Source: Myxococcales bacterium (GTDB lineage: Bacteria > Myxococcota_A > Bradymonadia > UBA7976 > UBA1532). Taken from it: a stretch of DNA of 64,000 nt. Location: positions 62,001-126,000 of the forward strand of contig JACKDL010000018.1 in assembly GCA_020633555.1 (NCBI GenBank). Direction: 5' to 3'. The position numbers and the translations under genes are program-made. Shown piece after piece: positions 45,959 to 54,989 of the stretch (its first letter is position 1; every line of letters starts with the position of its first letter). The notes under the pieces are model-generated. The model saw only the letters and a list, made by a program, of their open reading frames with translations, was not told the DNA's origin and did not search any database.

Positions 45959-47335
45959 GTGCTGACCGTCGCCGAGATCGCCGCTGCGCTGGCTGAGCTG
46001 GCGCCCCGGATCGTGGGCGGCCAGGTCCAGAAGATCCGCGAGCCCGAGGCCGGGACGGTGGTGCTGCATGTGCGGGCGCCAGGGCACACCACGCGGCTGG
46101 TGCTCTCGGCGCGGCCGGGCGTGGCGCGCATCGCCGAGGCCGAGGCCGCGGGGCCCACGCTGCCCGAGCCCACCGGGCTGGGACGCTGGCTGCGAAGCAC
46201 CCTGCGGGGGCGGCGGCTGGTGAGCGTCACCCAGGTCCCCGGCGACCGGGTGCTGCGCTTTGGCTTCGAGGCGGGCGAGCTGGTGGCCGAGCTCACCGGG
46301 CGGTCGGCCAACCTGATCGGCCTGGCGCCCGACGGCCGGGTGCTGGTGCTCGCCACGCCCTCGGCGCGGGGGCTGCGGGCGGGCCAGCCGTACACCCTCC
46401 CCGAGCCCCCGCCGGCGCGGCCCGAGGCGCCGCCGCGGTTTGCCAGCGCGCTGGCCATCGAGCAGGCGGCCGGGGCCCAGGCGGGGGATCTGGACGAGCG
46501 CACCCGCGCGCAACGCCACGCGCAGGTGGTGCGCCGCGCCCGGAAGCGACTCGCGAAGCTGGCGAGCAACCTGCAGGGTGACCTGGACCGCGCTGAGGGG
46601 GCGGACGAGTGGGCGCGGTGGGGTGAGCTGCTGAAGCCTCAGATCGGCCGCCTGCGTCGCGGGCAGACCGAGGCTCAGGTCCAGGACTGGTACGCCGATG
46701 GGGCGCCCGTGGTGGCGGTGCCGTTGGATCCCACGCTGGACGGGGCGGAGAACGTCGCGCGCTACTTTCACAAGGCGCGCAGGGCGCGGCTGGGGGCCGA
46801 GCAGGCGCTCGAACGGTTGGTGGCGGTGGAGGCGCAGCTCGAGGCCTTGGACGCGCTGGCCGCCGCCGAGCCCGACCCCGAGGCGCTCGAGACGCTGCTG
46901 CTGGGCGAGGGCCTGCTGCGGCCCAAGGCCGGGGGGGGCGGGCGCCGCGGTGAGGTGGTCCGCAAGCCCTTCCGCGAGTGGACCACCCCCCGTGGTGACC
47001 GCGTCTGGGTGGGCCGCGGCGGCGCCGACAACCACGCGCTGACCTTTGGCATTGCTCGCGGCAACGACACCTGGCTGCACGTGCGCGACGTGCCCGGCGC
47101 CCACGTCATCGTGCCGGGCGCGACGCCGCACCCCGAGACACTGCTGGATGCGGCCGCCTTGGCCGCCTTTCACAGCACGCTGCGTGAAGAGAGCGCCGTG
47201 GACGTCTCGGTGACCCAGCGCAAGCACGTGCGGCCCATCAAGGGGGCCCCGGGCAAGGTCACGCTGGCCGCCGCGCGGACGCTGACGGTGCTGGCGCCGG
47301 CCGCCCGGGTCGCGACCCTCCAGCGCACGCCCTGA
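45959..47335 (+). CDS. RqcH/NFACT-family protein (ribosome-associated quality control)
   Basis: 458 residues from the GTG at 45959, with GGAG 7 nt upstream. The NFACT-N domain runs to about 200 and includes the DR pair (Asp96-Arg97 in VPGDRVLRF) that matches the tRNA-binding pair of RqcH. A helix-hairpin/coiled region (180-320) is shorter than in Bacillus RqcH. The NFACT-R domain follows (FREWTTPRGDRVWVGRGGADNH, then WLHVRDVPGAHVIV). RqcH adds C-terminal alanine tails to nascent chains on split 50S subunits. The shorter middle region is the main difference. Divergent from pepA, convergent with the FHIPEP gene. Confidence 0.88.
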   Translation: MLTVAEIAAALAELAPRIVGGQVQKIREPEAGTVVLHVRAPGHTTRLVLSARPGVARIAEAEAAGPTLPEPTGLGRWLRSTLRGRRLVSVTQVPGDRVLRFGFEAGELVAELTGRSANLIGLAPDGRVLVLATPSARGLRAGQPYTLPEPPPARPEAPPRFASALAIEQAAGAQAGDLDERTRAQRHAQVVRRARKRLAKLASNLQGDLDRAEGADEWARWGELLKPQIGRLRRGQTEAQVQDWYADGAPVVAVPLDPTLDGAENVARYFHKARRARLGAEQALERLVAVEAQLEALDALAAAEPDPEALETLLLGEGLLRPKAGGGGRRGEVVRKPFREWTTPRGDRVWVGRGGADNHALTFGIARGNDTWLHVRDVPGAHVIVPGATPHPETLLDAAALAAFHSTLREESAVDVSVTQRKHVRPIKGAPGKVTLAAARTLTVLAPAARVATLQRTP

Positions 47336-47350
47336 GCCGGCCCCGCGACG

Positions 47351-49243
47351 TCACGCCAGCGTCAAGATCACCGCCGGGACCACGCGGGTGTCGCTGGCCA
47401 ACTCCCGGGCCGTGAGCACCGGCAGGCCCGGGAAGCGCGCGGCGCACAGGGTCCGCGCCGCCGTGCGGATCTCGGGGGCCACCAGCAGGGCCGCGCGGGG
47501 GTGATCGGTGAGCGCGTCGCCCACGGCCTCCAGGAAGGCCTCGGCGGCCATGGGCGCCACCACCGCCGGGCGCAGCGCCGCCTCGGCCTCGCGGTCGGGC
47601 ACCAGCGCCTCGAGCTGGCCGGTGGGCGCCGTCGTGGCGCTGATGCGGTGGGCGAGCGCCCGCCGGACGGTGGCCAGCCGATCGTCCGGCGGCCCGCCGT
47701 CGGCCGCCAGCGCCTCGAAGATCTCGCCCAGGCCTCGCAGCGGGACGCCCTCGGCCAGCAGGGCCCGCAGCAGGCCGGCCAGCGCTGGCAGATCGATGCG
47801 GCGCGGCATGACCGCGCGCACCAGGGCGGGCGCGCGGCCTTCCAGGCGCGCCACCAGGGCGGCCACCTGCTGCAGGCCCATCACGTGGGGGCCCGCCTGG
47901 CGCCACGCCGTCACCGCCAGCGCCGTGAGCCAGGGGCCGGGCGCCTCCCCGGACTCGCCCGGTAGCCAGCGGCCCGGGGCCCCCGTCACCGGGTGCGCGC
48001 CCGCTCGGCCGCCCCCAGCCGCAGGGCACACGAAGCGCTCGCCGGCCGTGAGCACCCCCCGGCGCACGGCGGCCTCGCCCGCTTCGACGCGGTAGCCCCC
48101 CGGCGGCAGCCCGTCGGCCGTGACGCGCACGGCCACCTCGGGCGCCGGCACCCCCCAGGTGTCGCGCAGGGCCCGCCGCGCTTCGGTCACCAAGCCCTGT
48201 GGGGTCAGCGGGGCCAACGCGGTCACGGCGTCGGGGTGCAGCACCAGCCCCAGCGGGGCCACGGGCGAGGGCTCATCGGGCGGGCGCTGGCGGCGGGCGC
48301 TGGGCCCGGGGGCGGTGCGCCAGCCCAGCCCCGCCAGGCCCAGGCCCACACCCAGCAGCGGCACCCCGGGCAGGCCTGGCAGCAGCCCCAGCAGGGCCAG
48401 GAGCCCCCCGGCCGTGAGCAGCGCGCGCCGATCCCGAGCGAACTCGGCCAAGATCGCGTCGGCGGGGCCGTCGGCGTCGGGGGCCGCCACCCGGGTCACC
48501 AGCAGCGCGGCCGCCGTGGCGGTGAGCACGGCGGGGAGCTGGGTCAGCAGGCCGTCGCCCACGGTGAGCGTGGTGTAGGTGGCCAGCGCCTCGTCCAGCG
48601 GCAGCCCCTGCCGGGCTACACCGATGACCAGCCCGCCCACCACGTTCAGCGCCACGATGGCCAGCCCGGCCAGGGCGTCGCCCCGCACGAACTTCATGGC
48701 CCCGTCCATGGCGCCGAACAGCGACGACGCCCGGTCCAGCGTTACCCGCCGCCCGCGGGCGGCCTCGGGATCGATCAGGCCGGCCCGCAGATCGGCGTCG
48801 ATGGCGAGCTGGCGGCCCGGCAGGCCGTCCAGCGCGAAGCGCGCCGACACCTGCGCCACCCGCTCGGCGCCCCGCGCGATGACCAGGTACTGCACGAGGG
48901 TGATCACGCCGAACACGGCGGCCCCCACCAGCACGTCGCCGGCCACCACGGCGTCGCCAAAGGCGGCCACCACGGCCCCGGCGTCAGCGTGGGCCAGGAT
49001 GAGCCGGGTGGTGGACACGTTCAGGGCCAGGCGCAGCAGGGTCCCCAGCAGCAGCACGGTGGGGAACTGGGACAGGGCCAGGGGGTCGCGGGCCCCCAGG
49101 GCGGTGAGCAACACCACCACCGCCAGCCCGAGCTGCGCGCTGAGCAGCCCGTCCAGCAACCAGGTGGGGACGGGGAAGACCACCAGACAGATGGCGGCCG
49201 CGACCGCCGCTGCCAACGCTGCGTCCCTTCGAGTGGTGCCCAT
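47351..49243 (-). CDS. FHIPEP-family (FlhA/SctV) type III export component, orphan
   Basis: 630 residues from the ATG at 49243. The N-terminal half has about eight membrane helices. Between them lies the FHIPEP signature region (RFALDGLPGRQLAIDADLRAGLID, then RASSLFGAMDGAMKFVRGDALAGL) with the proton-path acidic residues. The C-terminal half is a soluble export-gate domain (about 330-630) with VMPRRIDLPALAGLLRALL and ISATTAPTGQLEALV segments. FlhA and SctV are about 680-700 residues, so this is somewhat short. No other flagellar or injectisome gene is nearby. Both neighbours are unrelated, so it is either a relic, part of a scattered system, or repurposed. Confidence 0.9.
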   Translation of the reverse strand: MGTTRRDAALAAAVAAAICLVVFPVPTWLLDGLLSAQLGLAVVVLLTALGARDPLALSQFPTVLLLGTLLRLALNVSTTRLILAHADAGAVVAAFGDAVVAGDVLVGAAVFGVITLVQYLVIARGAERVAQVSARFALDGLPGRQLAIDADLRAGLIDPEAARGRRVTLDRASSLFGAMDGAMKFVRGDALAGLAIVALNVVGGLVIGVARQGLPLDEALATYTTLTVGDGLLTQLPAVLTATAAALLVTRVAAPDADGPADAILAEFARDRRALLTAGGLLALLGLLPGLPGVPLLGVGLGLAGLGWRTAPGPSARRQRPPDEPSPVAPLGLVLHPDAVTALAPLTPQGLVTEARRALRDTWGVPAPEVAVRVTADGLPPGGYRVEAGEAAVRRGVLTAGERFVCPAAGGGRAGAHPVTGAPGRWLPGESGEAPGPWLTALAVTAWRQAGPHVMGLQQVAALVARLEGRAPALVRAVMPRRIDLPALAGLLRALLAEGVPLRGLGEIFEALAADGGPPDDRLATVRRALAHRISATTAPTGQLEALVPDREAEAALRPAVVAPMAAEAFLEAVGDALTDHPRAALLVAPEIRTAARTLCAARFPGLPVLTARELASDTRVVPAVILTLA

Positions 49244-49341
49244 GCCGCCGCCCGTGGTGTGTGCCCTTCTGCGGTGTACCCCCTGCCGCGGGGGTCTCGC
49301 AACCGGGCCCGGGCCGGCACACCTCGACCTTGGGGAGTGTA

Positions 49342-49363
49342 GGTTCATGTGCTACCCTGAACC
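49342..49363. promoter_or_regulatory. Inverted repeat over a weak promoter for the HD-GYP gene
   Basis: GGTTCA (49342-49347) and TGAACC (49358-49363) are a perfect inverted repeat with a 10-nt gap. It overlaps the spacer and -10 of a weak promoter candidate (TTGGGG at 49330, 17 nt, TACCCT at 49353). This looks like an operator 40 nt before the HD-GYP start. Confidence 0.4.
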
Positions 49364-49402
49364 CATGACCCGTCGTACCGGTCGCCGCCAGGGGATCCCC
49401 CG

Positions 49403-50863
49403 ATGACGAGCCCGCCGCCCACCCAGATCCTGGTCGTCGATGACGAGCCGCCCATCCGCGCCATCCTCGAGGACTACCTGGGGCTCGAGGGCTTCGAGGT
49501 GCGCAGCGCCGGCGACGGCCTCGAGGCCCTGGAGCGCCTCCGCGAGGCGCCCGCTGAGGTGGTGCTCACCGACATGAAGATGCCCCGGATGGGGGGCCTG
49601 GAGCTGCTCAAGGCCATCCAGGCCGAGCACCCCGACACCATCACGCTGATGATGACCGGCTACGGCACCGTGGAGAGCGCCATCGAGGCCATGAAGGCCG
49701 GCGCCGCCGACTACGTGCTCAAGCCCTTCAAGTTCGAGCAGGTCACCCACACGCTCCGCCGGGCCGTCGAGGCCCGCCGGCTGGAGCGCGAGAACCTGCG
49801 CCTGAAGCACGCGCTGTCCCTGTACCGCCTGGCGGCTCGGCTGAACGAGACCGTTGAGCTCCAGCCGGCCCTGGCCCTGCTGGTGGACACCCTGCAGACC
49901 CAGACCGGGGCCGACGGCGCGGTGGTGGTGCTGCGGCCCGACGAGGACGACGCCGTGGACGTCGCCGCCACGGGCGTGGGCGGGCCCCTGACCCTGGCCG
50001 ACTTCACGCCGGCCGCCCAGGCGCAGCTTGACGCGGTGCTGGCCGAGGGCGACGCCGTGCAGACGTGGCTGGCCGACACCGAGGCCACCCGGGGCACCCA
50101 GGCCCTGCTCCTGCTGCCACTGCTGCAGAAGGGCCAGCCCCTGGGTCTGCTGGCGGCCCTGCGGCAGGCTGGCCGCTTCACCGAGGGCGAGCGCCAGCTC
50201 GGCATCATCCTGGCGGATCGGGCGGCCGTGGCCATCCAGAACGCCCGGCTCTTCGAGACCCTGGAGCGCACCTTCGTCCACACCATCGAGGCCTTCGTCA
50301 CGGCCCTCGAAGAGAAGGACCGCTACACCGCCGGGCACAGCGAGCGGGTGGCCGAGTTCGCCCAGGTCACGGCCGAGGCCATGGGCCTGGATCCCGACTT
50401 CTGCGAGCTGTGCTATCAGGGCGGCCGGCTGCACGACATCGGCAAGCTGACCCTGCGCCCCGAGGACCTGAACAAGCCCGCCGCCCTCACCCGCGACGAG
50501 TTCGAGCGCTTCAAGGCCCACCCCGGCTTCGGTGAGTCCCTCATGCGGCCCATCCCGGCCTTCCGGCACATCCTGCCGGCCGTGGGCGGCCACCACGAGC
50601 GCTGGGACGGCAAGGGCTACCCGCGGGGCATCGGCGGCCACGAGATCCCGCTCATCGCCCGCATCATGGCCGTGGCCGACACGTACGACGCCATGACCAG
50701 CCATCGGGCCTACCGCTCGGCCCTGGCCCACGCCATCGCCATTGACGAGATCCGCAAGCACGCCGGCAGCCAGTTCGATCCCGAGGTGGTCACGGGCTTC
50801 CTGGTGGGCATCGAGCGCTGGCGAGAGGCGCGCCGCAAGGCAGGCCGCGAGTACCCTCGTTAG
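49403..50863 (+). CDS. Response regulator with GAF and HD-GYP domains (cyclic-di-GMP phosphodiesterase)
   Basis: 486 residues. The REC domain is complete (Asp13, Asp14, phospho-acceptor Asp57 in VLTDMKMPRMGG, Lys in LKPFK). A GAF domain lies at about 135-290. The HD-GYP domain (about 290-470) keeps all catalytic elements: HSERVAEFA, His344-Asp345 in GRLHDIGKL, GHHERWDGKGYPRG, and VADTYDAMTSHRAY. It should hydrolyse cyclic di-GMP on phosphorylation. No adjacent kinase. Since cyclic di-GMP often controls exopolysaccharide and motility, it is a plausible but unproven regulator of the loci upstream. Confidence 0.95.
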   Translation: MTSPPPTQILVVDDEPPIRAILEDYLGLEGFEVRSAGDGLEALERLREAPAEVVLTDMKMPRMGGLELLKAIQAEHPDTITLMMTGYGTVESAIEAMKAGAADYVLKPFKFEQVTHTLRRAVEARRLERENLRLKHALSLYRLAARLNETVELQPALALLVDTLQTQTGADGAVVVLRPDEDDAVDVAATGVGGPLTLADFTPAAQAQLDAVLAEGDAVQTWLADTEATRGTQALLLLPLLQKGQPLGLLAALRQAGRFTEGERQLGIILADRAAVAIQNARLFETLERTFVHTIEAFVTALEEKDRYTAGHSERVAEFAQVTAEAMGLDPDFCELCYQGGRLHDIGKLTLRPEDLNKPAALTRDEFERFKAHPGFGESLMRPIPAFRHILPAVGGHHERWDGKGYPRGIGGHEIPLIARIMAVADTYDAMTSHRAYRSALAHAIAIDEIRKHAGSQFDPEVVTGFLVGIERWREARRKAGREYPR

Positions 50864-50878
50864 ACCGCAAAGGATCCA

Positions 50879-50896
50879 CCCGCGCGTACGCGCGGG
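50879..50896. promoter_or_regulatory. Perfect 18-bp palindrome just upstream of the gyrA promoter
   Basis: CCCGCGCGTACGCGCGGG (50879-50896) is fully self-complementary, centred on TA. It ends 4 nt before the -35 box of the gyrA promoter candidate and 15 nt after the HD-GYP stop. It could be an operator or a hairpin closing the upstream transcript; no T-run follows. Confidence 0.5.
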
Positions 50897-50900
50897 GCCA

Positions 50901-50930
50901 TTGACGATCCGGCCCCAAAGGGCGTAGAAC
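50901..50930 (+). promoter_or_regulatory. Sigma-70-type promoter candidate for gyrA
   Basis: TTGACG (50901-50906), 18-nt spacer, TAGAAC (50925-50930), 36 nt before the ATG at 50967. One and two mismatches to consensus respectively. Confidence 0.6.
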
Positions 50931-50966
50931 ACCGCGTTTTTCGACCAATTGCCGAGGCCGGAGCCG

Positions 50967-53624
50967 ATGGACGAGCACGCGCGCCGATTCGTACCCGTCA
51001 ACATCGAGGACGAGATGCGGGTCTCGTACCTCGACTACGCGATGTCGGTGATCATCGGCCGCGCCCTGCCCGATGTCCGCGACGGGCTCAAGCCGGTGCA
51101 CCGGCGCGTGCTCTATACGATGTACGAGCTGAAGAACAACTGGAACAGCTCCTACAAGAAGAGCGCCCGCATCGTCGGCGACTGCATGGGCAAGTACCAC
51201 CCGCACGGCGACGCGGCCATCTACGACTCGGTCGTGCGCATGGCCCAGGGCTTCGCCATGCGCCACGAGCTGGTGGACGGCCAGGGCAACTTCGGCAGCG
51301 TCGACGGCGATCCCGCGGCGGCCATGCGGTACACCGAGGTGCGCATGTCGCGCATCGCCCACGAGCTGCTGGCCGACATCGAGAAGGAGACCGTCGAGTT
51401 CGGCCCGAACTACGACGACACCCAGAGCGAGCCGCTGGTGCTCCCCACCAAGGTCCCCAACCTGCTGGTGAACGGTAGCGCGGGCATCGCGGTGGGCATG
51501 GCCACCAACATCCCGCCCCACAACCTCACCGAGGCCGTGGACGCCGCCATCGCGGTCATGCGGGACCCCAACATCTCGCTGCCCGAGCTGATGCAGATCG
51601 TGCCGGGGCCCGACTTCCCCACGGGCGGCACCATCTACGGCACCCGGGGCATCTGGGAGGCCTACCAGAGCGGCCGGGGCGTCATCCGCATCCGCGCCGT
51701 CTGCGACATCGAGGAGATGCCCGGCAACCGCGAGCGCATCGTGGTCACCGAGCTGCCCTACCAGGTCAACAAGGCCAAGCTGCTCGAGAAGATCGCCCTG
51801 CTCGTGCGCGAGAAGCGGCTCGAGGGCATCAGCGACCTGCGCGACGAGAGCGATCGCCAGGGCATGCGCATGGTCATCGAGCTCAAGCGCGACGCCCAGG
51901 CGCAGGTGGTGCTCAACCAGCTCTACAAGCTCACCGCGCTGCAGAGCTCCTTCGGCATCAACATGCTCGCCATCGTGCACGGCGAGCCGCGCACCCTGTC
52001 GTTGAAGGAGATCCTGCATCACTTCATCGACCACCGGCGCGACGTCACGCTGCGGCGCACCCGCTACGACCTCCGCAAGGCCGAGGCGCGGGCCCACATC
52101 CTCGAGGGCTTCGTCATCGCCCTCGACAACATCGACCGCATCATCGAGATCATCCGCGCCAGCGCCACGGTGGACGACGCCCGCGCCGGGCTGATGAGCG
52201 AGTTCGGCCTGAGCGAGATCCAGGCCACCGAGATCCTGAACATGCGCCTGCGCCGGCTCACCGGCCTGGAGCGCGCCGAGATCGAGGCCGAGCTGGCCGA
52301 GGTCCGGGCCACCATCGAGTACCTGAAGAGCATCCTCGACAGCGACGAGAAGCTCCTCGACGTCATCGAGGAGGAGCTGATCGCGGTCCGCGACCAGTAC
52401 GGCAACCCGCGCCGCACCACCATCGTGCAGGACGACGCCGAGCTGAACATCGAGGACCTGATCCCGGTGGAGGACATGGTGGTCACCGTGTCCCACGAGG
52501 GCTACATCAAGCGGGTGCCCCTGGCCGAGTACCGCACCCAGCACCGGGGCGGGCGCGGCAAGAGCGGCATGAGCACGAAGGACACCGACTTCGTCGAGCA
52601 CGTCTTCGTGGCCAGCACCCACGCCCACATGCTGTTCTTCACCACCGAGGGGCGGGTGTTCAGCGAGCGGGTGTTCTCGCTGCCCGCCGGCAGCCGCACG
52701 GCCCGCGGCAAGCCCATCGTCAACGTCCTCCCGCTCGAGGGCGACGAGAAGCTGGCCATGGTGCGCGCGCTCGAGGACTTCACCGAGGGCAACTTCCTGT
52801 TCTTCGCCACGGCCAAGGGCCAGGTGAAGAAGACCGATCTCATGGCCTACAGCCGGATCCGGTCCACGGGCATCAAGGCCATCAAGCTCAACGACGACGA
52901 CCAGCTCATCGCCGTGCGGCAGACCACGGGCGCGAGCCACGTCATCCTCTCCACCGCCAACGGCATGTCGATCCGGTTCGACGAGAACGACGTGCGCCCC
53001 ATGGGCCGCGACTCCATGGGCGTGCGCGGGATCAAGCTGCGCGACGGCGATCACGTGGTGGGCTGCGTCACCTTCGAGCCCGACGACATCGACCAGACCC
53101 AGACCTGGCTGCTCAGCGCCACCGAGCACGGCTACGGCAAGCGCACCACGCTGGAGAACTACTACCGGCGCAGCGAGGCCGAGGACGGCACGGTCAGCTT
53201 CTCGGTGCAGGGGCGCGGCGGCTACGGCCTCAACGACATCCACACCGGCAAGCGCAACGGCCCCGTGGTGGGCGTGGCGCTCATCGAGGCCGAGGGCGAC
53301 GAGTACCTGATCGTCACCAACGGCGGCGTCATCATCCGGGCCCGGGCGGCGCAGGTGCGCGAGGTCAACCGCAACACCAAGGGCGTGCGCCTGATCAACC
53401 TGGGCGACGACGAGCGGGTGGTGAGCCTGGCCCGCAACCCCGAGTCCGAGGACGAGGACGAGTCCGAGGCCACCGAGGATCCGCGCGTGGTGGTCGCCGA
53501 GGCCGATCAGGAGCTCGACGACGAGGGCCTGACGGACGATCCCGAGCTCGACGAGCCGGAGCTGGACGACGAGCCCGAGGACGACCTGGACGACGACGAC
53601 CAGGGCGACGACGGCGACGACTGA
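50967..53624 (+). CDS. gyrA: DNA gyrase subunit A
   Basis: 885 residues. The ATG at 50967 has GGAG 4 nt upstream and gives numbering equal to E. coli: active-site Tyr122 in AAMRYTEVR, and the quinolone-determining helix GDAAIYD with Ala83 (Ser in E. coli) and Asp87. The C-terminal beta-pinwheel carries the GyrA box as QHRGGRGKSG, which marks gyrase rather than topoisomerase IV. The last 60 or so residues are an extremely acidic tail (ELDDEPEDDLDDDDQGDD) beyond the pinwheel. Acidic tails regulate wrapping in E. coli GyrA; this one is longer and more acidic. gyrB is not in the window. Confidence 0.98.
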   Translation: MDEHARRFVPVNIEDEMRVSYLDYAMSVIIGRALPDVRDGLKPVHRRVLYTMYELKNNWNSSYKKSARIVGDCMGKYHPHGDAAIYDSVVRMAQGFAMRHELVDGQGNFGSVDGDPAAAMRYTEVRMSRIAHELLADIEKETVEFGPNYDDTQSEPLVLPTKVPNLLVNGSAGIAVGMATNIPPHNLTEAVDAAIAVMRDPNISLPELMQIVPGPDFPTGGTIYGTRGIWEAYQSGRGVIRIRAVCDIEEMPGNRERIVVTELPYQVNKAKLLEKIALLVREKRLEGISDLRDESDRQGMRMVIELKRDAQAQVVLNQLYKLTALQSSFGINMLAIVHGEPRTLSLKEILHHFIDHRRDVTLRRTRYDLRKAEARAHILEGFVIALDNIDRIIEIIRASATVDDARAGLMSEFGLSEIQATEILNMRLRRLTGLERAEIEAELAEVRATIEYLKSILDSDEKLLDVIEEELIAVRDQYGNPRRTTIVQDDAELNIEDLIPVEDMVVTVSHEGYIKRVPLAEYRTQHRGGRGKSGMSTKDTDFVEHVFVASTHAHMLFFTTEGRVFSERVFSLPAGSRTARGKPIVNVLPLEGDEKLAMVRALEDFTEGNFLFFATAKGQVKKTDLMAYSRIRSTGIKAIKLNDDDQLIAVRQTTGASHVILSTANGMSIRFDENDVRPMGRDSMGVRGIKLRDGDHVVGCVTFEPDDIDQTQTWLLSATEHGYGKRTTLENYYRRSEAEDGTVSFSVQGRGGYGLNDIHTGKRNGPVVGVALIEAEGDEYLIVTNGGVIIRARAAQVREVNRNTKGVRLINLGDDERVVSLARNPESEDEDESEATEDPRVVVAEADQELDDEGLTDDPELDEPELDDEPEDDLDDDDQGDDGDD

Positions 53625-53693
53625 CGCCCGCTTGTGGGCCGTTGGAGGGGCGTGCTAGACCGCTCCCCCCGAGACCCAGCGACGGAGCGTCCC

Positions 53694-54986
53694 ATGGCCT
53701 TCTCCCTCGAGCACAGCGAAGCCCTCCTGGAGCGCGCCCGGGCCCTCATGCCCGGCGGCGTCAACAGCCCGGTCCGGGCCTTCCGGGCCGTGGAGGGCCA
53801 CCCCCCCTTCATCAGCAAGGCCCGTGGCCCCTGGCTGTACGACGAGGACGGCCACCGCTACGTGGATCTGGTGGGCACCTGGGGCCCGGCCATCCTGGGC
53901 CACGCCCACCCCGAGGTGGTGGCGGCGGTCTGCGCCGCCGCCGGCCGCGGCACCAGCTTCGGCGCGCCCACTGCCGCCGAGGTGGTGATGGCCGAGAAGA
54001 TCCGCGAGTTCTACCCGGCCATGGACATGCTGCGGCTGGTGAACAGCGGCACCGAGGCGTGCATGAGCGCGCTGCGGGTGGCCCGCGGCGCCACCGGGCG
54101 CGACGCCTTCGTGAAGTTCGAGGGCTGCTACCACGGCCACGCCGACAGCTTCCTGGTGAAGGCCGGCAGCGGGGCGGCGACCTTCGGCGAGCCCGACAGC
54201 GCCGGAGTGCCCGCCGATCTTGCCCAGCACACCGTGACGCTGCCCTACAACGACCCCGACGCCCTGGCGGCCCTGTTCGAGGCCCGCGGCCACGAAATCG
54301 CCGCGGTGATCCTGGAGCCCGTCACCGGCAACATGGGCGTCATCAAGCCCAGCGAGGCCTTCCTGGACGCCCTGCGCACCCTGCCCAAGCAGCACGGCGC
54401 GCTGGTGATTTTCGACGAGGTGATGACCGGCTTCCGGGTGCACCGCGGCGGCGCCCAGGCCCTGTTCGGCTTCGAGCCCGACCTGACCTGCCTGGGCAAG
54501 GTGGTGGGCGGCGGCCTGCCGGTGGGCGTCTATGGCGGCAAGGCGGCGTACATGCAGCACGTCTCGCCCCTGGGCAAGGTCTACCAGGCGGGCACGCTGA
54601 GCGGGAACCCGCTGGCCACGGCGGCGGGCATCGCCACCCTGGACCTGCTGACCCAGGACGCCTTCGACCGGGCAGCCGCGGCGGCCGACGCGGTCACCGA
54701 GGGCCTGCGGCAGGTCATCGCCGAGACGAAGACCACGGCCGTCGTGGAGCAGGTGGGCACCATGCTCACCCTGTTCTTCGCCGCCGAGGCGCCCAAGAAC
54801 TTCGACGAGGTGGCCGCCTGCGACCACGCCCGCTTCGGCCGCTTCCACCGGCTGATGCTGGAGGAGGGGGTCTACCTGCCCCCCAGCGGTTACGAGGCCT
54901 GCTTCCTGTCGGCCGAGCACGGGCCCGACGAGGTGAACGCCATCGTCGACGCGGCCCGCAAGGCCCTGCCCGCCAGCGCAGGCTGA
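53694..54986 (+). CDS. hemL: Glutamate-1-semialdehyde 2,1-aminomutase
   Basis: 430 residues from the ATG at 53694 (GGAG 6 nt upstream). It converts glutamate-1-semialdehyde to 5-aminolevulinate, the C5 route to haem. Visible: LMPGGVNSPVRAF at the N-terminus, FDEVMTGFRVHRGGAQ, PLP-binding Lys269 in CLGKVVGGGLPVG, and AGTLSGNPLATAAG. Length is normal. The AtpZ-like gene starts 3 nt after the stop, so hemL may be cotranscribed with the ATP synthase genes. Confidence 0.98.
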   Translation: MAFSLEHSEALLERARALMPGGVNSPVRAFRAVEGHPPFISKARGPWLYDEDGHRYVDLVGTWGPAILGHAHPEVVAAVCAAAGRGTSFGAPTAAEVVMAEKIREFYPAMDMLRLVNSGTEACMSALRVARGATGRDAFVKFEGCYHGHADSFLVKAGSGAATFGEPDSAGVPADLAQHTVTLPYNDPDALAALFEARGHEIAAVILEPVTGNMGVIKPSEAFLDALRTLPKQHGALVIFDEVMTGFRVHRGGAQALFGFEPDLTCLGKVVGGGLPVGVYGGKAAYMQHVSPLGKVYQAGTLSGNPLATAAGIATLDLLTQDAFDRAAAAADAVTEGLRQVIAETKTTAVVEQVGTMLTLFFAAEAPKNFDEVAACDHARFGRFHRLMLEEGVYLPPSGYEACFLSAEHGPDEVNAIVDAARKALPASAG

Positions 54987-54989
54987 ACC

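Noticed and set aside
47351..49243. Flagellar operon
   Set aside because: Only the FHIPEP gene is present; flanking genes are unrelated to flagella.
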